From positions 1 to 64,000 of the forward strand of contig CAZUUU010000001.1 of NCBI GenBank assembly GCA_964622685.1: a DNA stretch of 64,000 nt. The letters are read 5' to 3'. The DNA comes from Methylibium sp964622685. Its GTDB lineage: Bacteria > Pseudomonadota > Gammaproteobacteria > Burkholderiales > Burkholderiaceae_C. Made by a program: the position numbers and the translations under genes. The notes under the pieces are model-generated. The model worked only from the letters and a program-made list of their open reading frames with translations, was not told the DNA's origin and ran no database searches. This document shows, in pieces, positions 1 through 8,520 of this stretch. The number at the start of each line of letters is the position of its first letter. The first letter of the stretch is position 1.

Positions 1-337
1 TGCGCAGGTCGGTGCCGTGGTCGAGGTTGAAGCCGCGCAGGTAGAACTGGTTGGCTTTGCCCTCGCCGCTGTGCTGGCTGACGACCAGGCCGGGCGTCGC
101 CTCGAGCAGCTCGCCGCTGCGGTAGACGGTGCGCGCTTCCAGCTGCTTCTGCGTCACGGTGCCGACGCTGGCGGCATCCGCCACGCCGACCTGCTCGGTG
201 GCCGAGCCCCTCACGACGACTTTCTCCAGGGTCTGCTCGCCGCCGGCACGGGCGGTCGGGAAGGCACAGGCCGCGGCCAGGGCCAGGCTGAGGGTCGCGA
301 CGCGAGGTCGCACCCGCGGGGTGTGGCGGTGTTGCAT
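1..337 (-). CDS. TonB-dependent receptor, N-terminal part (cut by window edge)
   Basis: This is the first 112 codons of an outer-membrane TonB-dependent receptor. It has a basic signal peptide with a hydrophobic core ending near residue 31 (ALAAACAFPTARA). A short TonB-box-like stretch (EQTLEKVVVRG) follows, and then the start of the plug domain with the typical GELLEATPGLVVSQHSGEGK and QFYLRGFNLDHGTDLR segments. The plug sequence, with the FNLDHGTD element, resembles receptors of the family often annotated as cobalamin/heme or metal receptors, but the substrate cannot be told from this fragment. The ATG is the first in frame. The small His-rich gene upstream on the same strand may belong with it. 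The rest lies outside the window. Confidence 0.88.
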   Translation of the reverse strand, partial: MQHRHTPRVRPRVATLSLALAAACAFPTARAGGEQTLEKVVVRGSATEQVGVADAASVGTVTQKQLEARTVYRSGELLEATPGLVVSQHSGEGKANQFYLRGFNLDHGTDLR

Positions 338-427
338 GACGGCTCCCGCAGCCGGGCCTCGACGGCCGCTGCTCGATGTGTAGGGGACGATCGACGAGCG
401 GCGCCTGGGCGGCGCCGCGGGGGAGGC

Positions 428-871
428 TCAGCGCGGCGGATGCTCGAGCGGTGCGACGACGCGCGACGGGAAGCCCGCGCACGAAGCGCGCGGACGTTCG
501 GGCACGACGCGCGGCAGCGCTGGCACGCAGGCCGCTAGGCCGGTCGCTTCCAGGCCCGTCGGCGGGTTCTTCAGCACCGAGCCGCCGCCGGCATCGCCGT
601 CTTGCGACGCGGCGACGTACACGACGCCGTCGGCGCCGAGCTCGTGGCCGTGATGCCCGATGGCCGCATGCGGGGGCGCCAGCTCGTCGTCGCCGAAGTG
701 GACATCGAGACGCTCGCCTTCATCGCCGTGGTCGAGGTGGAAGTGCGCCGGTGCGCTGAAGCTCGCCATGCCGACCGCCAGGCCCTGCAGCGACAGCGCG
801 GCGGCCAGCAATGCCACCGTCAGCCATTGCAGCAGCGGTCGGCGGCGTCGCGCGAGAGCGAGGGTATCCAT
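428..871 (-). CDS. His-rich exported protein of unknown function
   Basis: A 147-residue protein not assigned to a family with certainty. Residues 14-36 form one hydrophobic segment behind a basic start (ARRRRP), so it is probably exported or anchored in the inner membrane. The body carries histidine clusters (HFHLDHGD, HAAIGHHGHE) and many acidic residues, which suits metal binding. There are two cysteines, well apart. Small proteins of the DUF2946 type, found beside TonB-dependent metal receptors, have a similar size and layout, and the gene lies 90 bp upstream of a receptor on the same strand. A role in copper or other divalent metal handling is inference. The C-terminal third is Pro/Arg-rich and may be disordered. 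Confidence 0.6.
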   Translation of the reverse strand: MDTLALARRRRPLLQWLTVALLAAALSLQGLAVGMASFSAPAHFHLDHGDEGERLDVHFGDDELAPPHAAIGHHGHELGADGVVYVAASQDGDAGGGSVLKNPPTGLEATGLAACVPALPRVVPERPRASCAGFPSRVVAPLEHPPR

Positions 872-946
872 GGTCGGCGGTCTTTACTGCAAGTGCTACG
901 CCGGCGGCCTGCGAGCGGATGCACCCGCGCCTACACTGCCGCCTCC

Positions 947-1843
947 ATGCCTGTCTCGCACCTGCTGCTGGCCCTGGCGGTCGTCTTCGTCTGGGGCACG
1001 AACTTCGTCGTCATCAAGTGGGGGCTGGCCGAGCTGCCGCCCTTCCTGTTCGCGACCCTGCGCTTCGCGCTGTCGGCCTTTCCGCTGCTGCTGTTCGTGC
1101 GCCGTCCGAATGTGCCGATCGCCAAGCTCGCGGCCTTCGGCGTGCTGCTCGGCGCCGGGCAGTTCGGGCTGCTGTTCTATGCGATGCGCGCGGACATCGC
1201 ACCGGGGCTGGCCTCGCTGGTGATCCAGGTCCAGGTCTTCTTCACCATCGGCCTGGCGATGGCCTTCGACGGCGAACGGCCGAAGCCCGTGCAGGCCCTG
1301 GCGCTGGCGCTGGCGGTCGCCGGCATGGCGTTGATCGCCGGCCACATCGACCGCCACCACCTGACCGCCCTGGGCCTGGTGCTGGTGCTGTGCGCGGCGC
1401 TCGCCTGGGCCGGCGCCAACATGGTGGCGCGCTCGGCCGGGCGCGTCGACATGCTGGGCTTCATGGTGTGGAGCAGCGTCTTCGCGACGCCGGCGCTCGC
1501 CGTGCTGAGCGTGGCGCTCGAAGGCCCGGCCGCGATCGTCGCCAGCCTGCAGCACGCGGGATGGATCGCCTGGGCTGCGGTCGCGTGGCAGGCCGTCGGC
1601 AACACGCTGTTCGGTTACGGCGCCTGGAACTGGCTGCTGTCGCGCCACCCGGCCGCCACCGTGACGCCCGCCGCGCTGCTGGTGCCGGTGTTCGGCATGG
1701 CGGCCTCGTCGGCCCTGCTGGACGAAGGCATGCCGGGCTGGAAGCTCGGCGCCACGGCCCTGGTGATCGCGGGCCTGGCGCTCAACACGCTGGCCAGCCG
1801 CGGCACGTTCTCCTTGTTCAGCAAACCCAGGGCCTCGCCATGA
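947..1843 (+). CDS. EamA/DMT-family membrane transporter
   Basis: A 298-residue inner-membrane protein with about ten hydrophobic segments in two repeated EamA halves. The first half opens with the family signature VFVWGTNFVVIKWGL. Family members are drug/metabolite exporters, often for amino acids; the substrate is unknown here. The start is placed at the ATG at 947 rather than upstream in-frame codons because homology begins at once (MPVSHLLLALAVV). A -10-like TACACT at 932-937 also lies only nine bases before it, so the mRNA may be nearly leaderless; no Shine-Dalgarno is visible. The stop overlaps the next start as ATGA, so the glutathione S-transferase is translationally coupled. Confidence 0.88.
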   Translation: MPVSHLLLALAVVFVWGTNFVVIKWGLAELPPFLFATLRFALSAFPLLLFVRRPNVPIAKLAAFGVLLGAGQFGLLFYAMRADIAPGLASLVIQVQVFFTIGLAMAFDGERPKPVQALALALAVAGMALIAGHIDRHHLTALGLVLVLCAALAWAGANMVARSAGRVDMLGFMVWSSVFATPALAVLSVALEGPAAIVASLQHAGWIAWAAVAWQAVGNTLFGYGAWNWLLSRHPAATVTPAALLVPVFGMAASSALLDEGMPGWKLGATALVIAGLALNTLASRGTFSLFSKPRASP

Positions 1844-2502
1844 CGATCCAGCTCCATCACGCCCCCAGCAGCGCCGCGATGGCGCCGCACATCCTGCTGA
1901 CCGAGATCGGTCTGGACTTCGAGCTCGTGCCGGTCGACACCTCGGCGCAGGGCCACAAGACGGCGGCCTACCTGAAGCTCAACCCCAACGGCCTGGTCCC
2001 CGCCTACATCGAACGCAGGCCGCAGGGCGAGCTGGTGCTGTACGAGAGCGCGGCGATCTGCCTGCACCTCGCCGACACGCATGCCGCGGCCGCGCTGGCG
2101 CCGGCGCTCGGCAGCGCCGAGCGCGCGCACTACTACAAGTGGATGGTCTGGCTGACCAACACACTGCAGGCGACGCTGATCGCCTACTTCTACCCACAGC
2201 GCTGGGTGGCCGACGGCAACGACGCCGGCGCGGCCGAGGTCAAGGCCCGGGCCGAGGCGCGCATCGCCGGGCTGCTGGACCAGCTCGACGCGCAGCTCGC
2301 ATCGCATGGCGGGCCCTGGCTGCTGGGCGACCAGCACCGCGCGGCCGACGCCTATGCGCTGATGCTGTGCCGCTGGACACGCCACTTCGCACGCCCGGCG
2401 CGCAGCCTGCCGCATCTCGGACCCTACCTGCAGCGCATGCTGGCCCGGCCGGCGGTGCGGCAGGCGTTCGAGCGCGAGGCGCTGGCGCAGCCCTGGGTCT
2501 GA
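1840..2502 (+). CDS. Glutathione S-transferase family protein
   Basis: A 220-residue cytosolic protein. The N-terminal thioredoxin-like domain (about 1-80) carries the GST features LNPNGLVPAYIE (the cis-Pro site) and LYESAAICLHLAD (Glu-Ser that binds the gamma-glutamyl group). The C-terminal all-helical domain includes the conserved GDQHRAADAYALML segment. The serine/alanine-rich start HAPSSAAMAPHILL fits a bacterial beta/theta-like GST. Its start codon overlaps the stop of the EamA transporter by four bases, so the two are made together. A link between conjugation and export is possible but not shown. The physiological substrate is unknown. Confidence 0.88.
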   Translation: MTIQLHHAPSSAAMAPHILLTEIGLDFELVPVDTSAQGHKTAAYLKLNPNGLVPAYIERRPQGELVLYESAAICLHLADTHAAAALAPALGSAERAHYYKWMVWLTNTLQATLIAYFYPQRWVADGNDAGAAEVKARAEARIAGLLDQLDAQLASHGGPWLLGDQHRAADAYALMLCRWTRHFARPARSLPHLGPYLQRMLARPAVRQAFEREALAQPWV

Positions 2503-2512
2503 GGACGGCGCC

Positions 2513-4582
2513 TCAGCGGGCCGGCGCCGCGGCGTCGGCCACTGCGGCCGACGGGCCGATGTGGCGGGCGAGGAACTTCTCGACGCGGCTCCAGAAGTCG
2601 CGCTTGGACTCCGGGGCAAAGAAGCCGTGCCCTTCGTCCGGATAGACGACCCATTCCACGTCCTTGTTGACCTTGGTCACGGCGTCGCGGAAGCGCGTGC
2701 CGTGCTCGATCGGGACGCGTCGATCGACCGCCCCGTAGGCCATCAGCAGCGGCTGCGTGATGCGCGCGGCCTGCGCGATCGGGGAAGTCTGCGCGAAGCG
2801 CTCCTTGTCCTTCTCCGGGTCGCCCAGCATCGTGCGCATGCCGTAGCGCTTGTAGTCATCGGGCAGGTCGCTGTGATTGATCGAGAACATCAGACCAGGG
2901 TCGGTCACGCCGACCCAGTTGATCCCACAACGATAGAGGTCCGGTTCGCGAACCAGGCCCATCAAGGTCGCATACCCGCCGTAGCTGGCGCCGGCGATGC
3001 AGATGCGCTTCGGGTCGACGCCCGCCTCGCGGATGGCCCAGCGCGTCGCGTCCGTCACGTCGTCCTGCATCGCCAGACCCCACTGCTTGAAGCCGGCCGC
3101 CAGATGCGCCCAGCCGAAGCCGTCGCCGCCGCGGAACTCGGGCTCGATGACGACATAGCCTCGCGAGGCGAGGAACTGCGCGTCTTCGTTCCATCCCCAG
3201 GAGTTGCCGCGCACGTGCGGGCCGCCGTGCACCAGCACGACAGCCGGCCGCGGCTGAGCGCTCTTGCCGCGCGGGCGCGTCACGTAGATCGGCAGTGAGC
3301 GGCCGTCGCGCGCAGCAATGCGGACGAAGTCCTGCTCGGCCATCTGCTTCGGGTCGATCCAGGGGCGCGAGGCTCCGACCATCTCGAGCTTCCTGGTCTT
3401 GGTGTCGAAGATGCGAAAGACCGGGGGCTGCCGATCGGCGTGCGAGCGCACCAGAAGCCGGGGCGAACCGCTGCACCGCGTGCAGGTCAGGCGGTTCACG
3501 GTGCCCGGCAGGAGCGCGTCGACCTCGCGCTGCGCCGCCTGGAGGTCGGCATCGAACCAATGGCTGCCGTCGGCATCGGCGGTGTAGTGGATGCCGACCG
3601 TGCGACCACCGTCGTGCTCGCGGCCACCGCTATAGTCGAAGCCATCGATGCTGAACAGGGGTTCCGCCGCGATGCGGCGGGCCGCAACATCGAAGCGAAA
3701 CAGCGCCCGCGTACCGGCCGGGCCTGTGGGCGCGGTGACGTACAGCGTATCGGCATCCACCCACTGCGGCTGGACAGCGGCGCCGAACGCGGCGGGCTCG
3801 TCGAGCAACAGGGTCCACTCGGCATCCTTGGATGCACGCCAGTACAGACGAGAGCGCCCCGCAGATTCGGACAATGCGGCTCGCGCCTCGCCCTGCGCAT
3901 CGACGACCCAATCGGACGCGTAGCTGTCGGGTGCCTTGACGAGAGGGCGAACGACGCCGGTGCGCGTGTCCAGACGACGCAGCACGACGCTGGTGAAGTC
4001 GCCGATGTTGTCCCAACGGGCCTGCCCCACGATGATGTCGCCGCTGCCATCGTGAACGATCGAATGGAAGTAGTGGTCCGGTTCGAGCAGTCGGGTGACG
4101 ATGCGCGTGTTGCCCTCGCTGATCCGTTCCGTCCACTTCCGCTTGATGAGTGCGCGAAGTTCACTGCCGTCGCGATTGACGGCCATCAGCCCGCGCGGTC
4201 GGCGCCGCTCGACAGGCGCGTCGCTGTCGCTCGCGCCGAACAGGAGGCGCTGGTCATCGACCCAATGGACGTCGGTCACGTCCGCGTCGTCGAAGCGCGC
4301 CACCACCTTGGCACCCTGGTCGGGTTGATCGAGGTCCAGCACGCCGAGGCGGGCGCGCGCACCCTTGGCCCCGATCACGATGGCCAGGTAGCGACCCGAC
4401 GGGGACAGCCTCGCGCTGTCGATCGCGGCGGAGCGAAAGAAGTCATCGATCGGCGGCAGCGCCTGGGCCCGAATCGCGCTGCCGCCCAGCAACAGCGCAG
4501 CGCCCACGCCGGCCAGCGCCAGCTGCCTTGCACGCGCGCTCACGCGCGCCAGGGCCGCCTTGGCGGCCGACTGTCCGTTCAT
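2513..4582 (-). CDS. S9 family prolyl oligopeptidase-type peptidase, exported
   Basis: A 689-residue serine peptidase with a cleavable signal peptide (about residues 1-37, ending near AIRAQA). An N-terminal beta-propeller region (about 45-400) comes first, then an alpha/beta-hydrolase catalytic domain. The catalytic Ser533 sits in GASYGGYA, the Asp in AYGAVDRRVP and the His in YPDEGHGF. This is the layout of dipeptidyl/acylaminoacyl peptidases, which cut short peptides, probably in the periplasm here. The start at 4582 is chosen because a signal peptide follows directly and GGGAGCG precedes it. A much longer in-frame upstream extension has no family similarity. A -10-like TAGAGT lies about 32 bases upstream, at 4614-4619. 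Confidence 0.92.
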   Translation of the reverse strand: MNGQSAAKAALARVSARARQLALAGVGAALLLGGSAIRAQALPPIDDFFRSAAIDSARLSPSGRYLAIVIGAKGARARLGVLDLDQPDQGAKVVARFDDADVTDVHWVDDQRLLFGASDSDAPVERRRPRGLMAVNRDGSELRALIKRKWTERISEGNTRIVTRLLEPDHYFHSIVHDGSGDIIVGQARWDNIGDFTSVVLRRLDTRTGVVRPLVKAPDSYASDWVVDAQGEARAALSESAGRSRLYWRASKDAEWTLLLDEPAAFGAAVQPQWVDADTLYVTAPTGPAGTRALFRFDVAARRIAAEPLFSIDGFDYSGGREHDGGRTVGIHYTADADGSHWFDADLQAAQREVDALLPGTVNRLTCTRCSGSPRLLVRSHADRQPPVFRIFDTKTRKLEMVGASRPWIDPKQMAEQDFVRIAARDGRSLPIYVTRPRGKSAQPRPAVVLVHGGPHVRGNSWGWNEDAQFLASRGYVVIEPEFRGGDGFGWAHLAAGFKQWGLAMQDDVTDATRWAIREAGVDPKRICIAGASYGGYATLMGLVREPDLYRCGINWVGVTDPGLMFSINHSDLPDDYKRYGMRTMLGDPEKDKERFAQTSPIAQAARITQPLLMAYGAVDRRVPIEHGTRFRDAVTKVNKDVEWVVYPDEGHGFFAPESKRDFWSRVEKFLARHIGPSAAVADAAAPAR

Positions 4583-4725
4583 TGTTCGCTCCCTGAAACA
4601 CGACTGCGAAAAGACTCTAGCAGTCGCTCGCGATCGCGCGGATCGGGAGCAACCCCGGCGGTCGATGCGCCCGTGCAAGGCGTGAACTTCTGCCGCGGCG
4701 CTCGCCCAGCGCGGCCAGCACGCCT

Positions 4726-5925
4726 CTACTGCAGCACGTCGGCCATCGCGTCGGCGACCGCCTGCACGTTGCCCGGGTTCAGTCCGGCCACGCACAGGCG
4801 TCCGGAACGCACCAGGTAGACCGCATGCCGCTCGCGCAGCAGGTCGACCTGGTCGGCGCTCAGGCCGGTGTAGCTGAACATGCCGCGCTGACTCAGGAAG
4901 TAGCCGAAGTCGCGGCCCGGCAGCTTGGCCGTCAGCACGCCGTGCAGCGCGCGGCGCATGGAGAGGATGCGCTCGCGCATCGCGGCCAGTTCGCCCTCCC
5001 ACAAGGCGCGCAGTTCGGGCACGCCCAGCACCGACGCGACGATCTGGCCGCCGTGGATCGGCGGGCTGGAGTAGTTGCGGCGCACCGTCGCCTTCAGCTG
5101 ACCCAGCACCTGCTCGGCCTCGCGCGCACTCGGGCACACGACGCTGAGCGCGCCGCAGCGCTCGCCGTAGACGCTCATGCTCTTGCTGAAGGAGTTGGCG
5201 ACGAAGCCGGCGATGCCGGCGGAGGCCAGCGCGCGCACGGCGTAGGCGTCGGCCTCGATGCCGTCGCCGAAGCCCTGGTAGGCCAGGTCCAGGTAGGGCA
5301 GCAGGCGCCGCTCGCGCAGCACCGGGATCAGCGCGTCCCATTGCGCGGCGCTCAGGTCCACGCCGGTCGGGTTGTGGCAGCAGGCGTGCAGCAGCACGAT
5401 GCTCTTCGGCGGCAGCGTGCGCAGCGCCGCCAGCATGGCGTCGAACTTCAGGCCGCCGGTGGCCGCGTCGTAGTAGGGATAGGTGTGGACCTTCAGGCCC
5501 GCGCCCTCGAACATCGCGCGGTGGTTGTCCCAGGTCGGGTCGCTGACCCAGACCTCGCTGCCCGGGAACCAGCGCGCGATGAAGTCCGCGCCGACCTTGA
5601 GCCCGCCGCTGGAGCCGACCGACTGGATCGTCGCGATGCGGCCGGCCCGCACCGCCTCGTGGCCGGCACCGAACAGCAGCGCCTGCACGGCGGTGCGGAA
5701 GTTGGCGGCCCCCTCGATCGGCAGGTACGGCTTGGCACCGCCGGCGTCGAGCAGGCGTGCCTCGGCGCGCTTCACCGACTCGAGCACCGGGATGCGCCCG
5801 GCCTCGTCGAAGTAGATGCCGATGCTGAGGTTGACCTTGTGGCCCCGCGGATCCTTCTGGAAGTCCTCATTGAGGCTGAGGATGGGGTCGCCGGGGTAAG
5901 GCTCGATGTGTTCGAACATGGGCAT
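4726..5925 (-). CDS. Aromatic/aspartate aminotransferase (PLP class I)
   Basis: A 399-residue cytosolic PLP enzyme of the AspC/TyrB group. It starts with the family hallmark FEHIEPYPGDPILSL and carries the substrate-orienting segment KVNLSIGIYFDEAGRIPVL. The cofactor-binding SDPTWDNH, HACCHNPTGVDL and DLAYQGFGDG are present, as is the Schiff-base lysine in NSFSKSMSVYGERCG. The C-terminal arginine that binds the alpha-carboxylate is in SGRLCVAGLN. It interconverts aspartate or aromatic amino acids with their keto acids using 2-oxoglutarate. Two in-frame ATGs occur (MPMFEH); the second may be the real start. The glutathione peroxidase gene ends 19 bp from its start on the same strand, so co-transcription is likely. 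Confidence 0.92.
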   Translation of the reverse strand: MPMFEHIEPYPGDPILSLNEDFQKDPRGHKVNLSIGIYFDEAGRIPVLESVKRAEARLLDAGGAKPYLPIEGAANFRTAVQALLFGAGHEAVRAGRIATIQSVGSSGGLKVGADFIARWFPGSEVWVSDPTWDNHRAMFEGAGLKVHTYPYYDAATGGLKFDAMLAALRTLPPKSIVLLHACCHNPTGVDLSAAQWDALIPVLRERRLLPYLDLAYQGFGDGIEADAYAVRALASAGIAGFVANSFSKSMSVYGERCGALSVVCPSAREAEQVLGQLKATVRRNYSSPPIHGGQIVASVLGVPELRALWEGELAAMRERILSMRRALHGVLTAKLPGRDFGYFLSQRGMFSYTGLSADQVDLLRERHAVYLVRSGRLCVAGLNPGNVQAVADAMADVLQ

Positions 5926-5944
5926 GGGGCTCGCGGGGTGGAGG

Positions 5945-6430
5945 TCAGGCCGCCAGCGCGGCTTCGATGTCCTTCTTCAGCGACTCGGGCTTGTCGGTCG
6001 GCGCGTAGCGCTTGAGCACCTGGCCGTTCTTGCCGACCAGGAACTTGGTGAAGTTCCACTTGATGGCCTGGGTCCCGAGCAGGCCCTTGGCCTCCTGCGT
6101 GAGCCACTGGTACAGCGGGTGGGCCTTGGGGCCGTTGACCTGGACCTTGGCCATCATCGGGAAGCTGACGCCGTAGTTGAGCTGGCAGAAGCTCGCGATC
6201 TCGTCGTTGCTGCCCGGGTCCTGGGCGCCGAACTCGTTGCTCGGGAAGCCCAGCACCGCCAGCCCCTTGGGGCCGTACTCCTTCCACAGGGCCTCGAGAC
6301 CCGCGAACTGCGGCGTGAAGCCGCAGGCGCTGGCCGTGTTGACGATCAGCAGCACCTGGCCCCGACAGTCGGCCAACGCGACCTTCTGGCCGGTGATGGT
6401 CTGGGCTTCGAAGTCGTAGACGGTGGTCAT
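5945..6430 (-). CDS. Glutathione peroxidase family protein (Cys type)
   Basis: A 161-residue peroxidase of the thioredoxin fold. The peroxidatic cysteine is in VNTASACGFTPQF, the Gln of the catalytic set in FPSNEFGAQDPG and the Trp in KWNFTKFLV. It uses cysteine rather than selenocysteine, as is usual in bacteria. It reduces hydroperoxides in the cytoplasm with thiol reductants, and in many bacterial members the reductant is thioredoxin rather than glutathione. There is no signal peptide. It lies 19 bp upstream of the aminotransferase in the same direction and is divergent from the receiver-domain gene. Confidence 0.92.
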   Translation of the reverse strand: MTTVYDFEAQTITGQKVALADCRGQVLLIVNTASACGFTPQFAGLEALWKEYGPKGLAVLGFPSNEFGAQDPGSNDEIASFCQLNYGVSFPMMAKVQVNGPKAHPLYQWLTQEAKGLLGTQAIKWNFTKFLVGKNGQVLKRYAPTDKPESLKKDIEAALAA

Positions 6431-6589
6431 CGCGGGGCTCCAGGCAACGCCGATGGTGGCGAGGCCCGATGCTAGTCCACCCCTAAGGGCCCCGACGTCT
6501 CGTGAAGAAGTGGGATTGACGCCCCGCAGCCGAGGACGGAGCATGCGTCGCATGGCTGGATCGAAGTTCCCCGCCCCCCGGAGGCCCTG

Positions 6590-7360
6590 ATGAGTTCGCG
6601 CTACCGCGTCGCACTCCAGGGCTTCAGTGCTTTCGAGCGGCAAGCCCTGGAGAGCTACTTCCGGCTCGCCGCCACGCCCAAGCTGGGCTTCGATCCGGTG
6701 ACGGTGCTGGCCGACAGCGACTTCTGCGTGGTCGATGCCGATCGCGCCTCGGCGGTCGAGGCGGTGCGCAGCGCCGGCCGCATGGACTGGGGCGTCTTCG
6801 TCGGCGGGCAGCTGCCCAAGGGCGCGATCATGCACCTGGCCCGGCCCATCGACCCGACCCAGGTGGCGCGTGCGCTCGAGACCCTGGTGGTGGCACGGCA
6901 GTCGGTGGCCGACCCCTACGCCTCGACGACCGTCGAGCCCAAGCGCAGCCGGCCCGCCGCCGCGCCGGCCGTCGCCAACTTCGACATCGACGTGCTGGTG
7001 GTCGACGACACCGACATCGCGCGCCGCTTCCTGCAGGTCCAGCTCGGCAAGCTCGGCTGCCGCGTCACCGAGGCCGCCAGCGGCGAGCAGGCGCTGACCG
7101 AGCTGACGAAGCATCGCTTTCGCGTCGTCTTCACCGACGTCGACATGAAGGGCCTGGACGGCCTGAGCCTGTGCCAGCAGATCAAGCAGCGCCGCAAGGG
7201 CGCGCCGACCGTCGTGCTGATGGGGTCGCAGGCCTCGGCCAGCGACCGCGTGCGCGCCACGCTGGCCGGCGGCGATGCCTTCCTCCCGAAGCCGATCGAC
7301 GCCGCCGAGTTGCTCGGCGTGCTGCGCACCGTCAGCAACCGGCGCCGGCGCGCGCGCTAG
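6590..7360 (+). CDS. Receiver-domain response regulator with unassigned N-terminal domain
   Basis: A 256-residue cytosolic protein. The C-terminal half (about 133-250) is a CheY-type receiver with the acidic pair in LVVDDTDIAR, the phosphoacceptor Asp in VVFTDVDMKG and the Lys in FLPKPIDAAE. The usual switch Ser/Thr region reads VLMGSQAS. The N-terminal part (about 1-105) has a compact alpha/beta look (FCVVDAD, GVFVGGQL) that could be a degenerate receiver, and an Ala/Pro/Arg linker joins the two. No DNA-binding or enzymatic output domain is present, so it probably acts by protein contacts. No histidine kinase gene is adjacent; the nearest is at 17.2 kb. Confidence 0.82.
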   Translation: MSSRYRVALQGFSAFERQALESYFRLAATPKLGFDPVTVLADSDFCVVDADRASAVEAVRSAGRMDWGVFVGGQLPKGAIMHLARPIDPTQVARALETLVVARQSVADPYASTTVEPKRSRPAAAPAVANFDIDVLVVDDTDIARRFLQVQLGKLGCRVTEAASGEQALTELTKHRFRVVFTDVDMKGLDGLSLCQQIKQRRKGAPTVVLMGSQASASDRVRATLAGGDAFLPKPIDAAELLGVLRTVSNRRRRAR

Positions 7361-8383
7361 CTAACGCACGCCCCGCAAGGCGCGGCTCGCCGCCACGCCG
7401 ACCCCGCGATCGACGAACTGCGTCGTCACCACCCTGGCGAGATCCACCTCGCCGGGACGGTAGAGGCCGGCCTTGACCATCTGATCGAAGAAGTCGCGCA
7501 CGCGCCCGGGCTGCATCGTGCCGATGCCGCGCGACTCGGCCTCGCCGGAGTCGACGATGCCCAGCGTCTTCATCAGGGCCACCGACTTGGCGATCGTCTC
7601 GGCCGTCATCTCGGGGTTGTCGCGCAGGATCAGCGCATCGGCCGCGCGGCGGTCGCCGTGCAGGTAGTTCACCCAGCCCAGGATCGACGCGTCGACGAAG
7701 CGCTGCACCAGCGCCGGCCGCTTCGCCACCGTCTCGGCGGTGGCCTCGATCAGCGTCGAATAGGTCGAGAAGCCGTGGTCGGCCAGCAGGTGCGTCTGCG
7801 GCACGAAGCCGCCCTGGCGCTCGATCGAGATCGGCTCCTCGACCGCGTAGCCCTGCTGGATGCTCTGCTTGTTGGCCAGGAAGGGGCCGAGGTTGTAGGC
7901 GTAGGGCCGCAGCTGCTCGTCGCGAAAGCCGTGCACGCGCGTGAGCCAGGCCCACCAGCTGAACTGCGCGTCCTTCGCGATCCAGGCCACCGGCGCGCGC
8001 TTGAGGTCCTCGAAGCGCGGGTAGGCGCCCGGGTGGGCGAACAGCGCCTGCGGGTCCTTCTGGAACATCGCCGCCACGGCCACGGTCGGCACACCGTTGC
8101 GGACGTTGTCGAAGCTGTGCAGCAGGTTGCCGGTCATCAGGAAGTCGATGCGCCCGGCCGGCAGCAGCGGCCGGTGGTTGACCTGCGGCCCGCCGGGGCG
8201 GATCTGCACGTCCAGTCCGGCCTTCGCGTAGCCGCCGTCGGCCAGCGCCTGGTAGAAGCCGCCGTGCGCGGCCTGGGCCTTCCAGTTGGTGGCGAAGACG
8301 ACGCGCTCGCCGGCCGCCGCGCGAGCCGCGCGCAGCGGTCCGGCGGCGCCGAGCGCGCCAAACACCACGGTGCGGCGTTGCAT
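7361..8383 (-). CDS. NitT/TauT/thiamine-precursor type ABC substrate-binding protein
   Basis: A 340-residue periplasmic binding protein of the NMT1/SsuA/ThiY-like group. A short signal peptide (MQRRTVVFGALGAAG...) precedes the mature start VVFATNWKAQAAHGGFYQAL, which matches the WxPxxxHaGfY pattern of pyrimidine- or sulfonate-type binders. The TGNLLHSFDNV and VAAMFQKDPQALFA elements are also typical. The ligand may be a thiamine precursor or small aromatic/sulfonate; this is inference. No permease or ATPase gene is next to it. The stop follows directly after the end of the convergent receiver gene, and it is divergent from the OPT transporter across 137 bp. Confidence 0.85.
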   Translation of the reverse strand: MQRRTVVFGALGAAGPLRAARAAAGERVVFATNWKAQAAHGGFYQALADGGYAKAGLDVQIRPGGPQVNHRPLLPAGRIDFLMTGNLLHSFDNVRNGVPTVAVAAMFQKDPQALFAHPGAYPRFEDLKRAPVAWIAKDAQFSWWAWLTRVHGFRDEQLRPYAYNLGPFLANKQSIQQGYAVEEPISIERQGGFVPQTHLLADHGFSTYSTLIEATAETVAKRPALVQRFVDASILGWVNYLHGDRRAADALILRDNPEMTAETIAKSVALMKTLGIVDSGEAESRGIGTMQPGRVRDFFDQMVKAGLYRPGEVDLARVVTTQFVDRGVGVAASRALRGVR

Positions 8384-8520
8384 GGTCAGGCCTTTGTCAT
8401 ACAAAAGGGACGGGCCTCTATCGTGCCAGCCCGCGCCGCCGCGACAATCCGCGCACCGCAAATTCCCGAGCCGCCCAGGCGCCCGCCGACCCACCCGGTC
8501 GTCGTGTCGCCGGCCCCGTC

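Noticed and set aside
4583..5341. In-frame upstream extension of the S9 peptidase gene by about 250 codons
   Set aside because: The extension is antisense-like low-complexity sequence overlapping the aminotransferase gene in another frame; a signal peptide and ribosome-binding site define the start at 4582.
8390..8409. CCTTTGT...ACAAAAGG inverted repeat upstream of the NitT/TauT-type binding protein
   Set aside because: Arms are short and imperfect, and no second copy or promoter element supports an operator.
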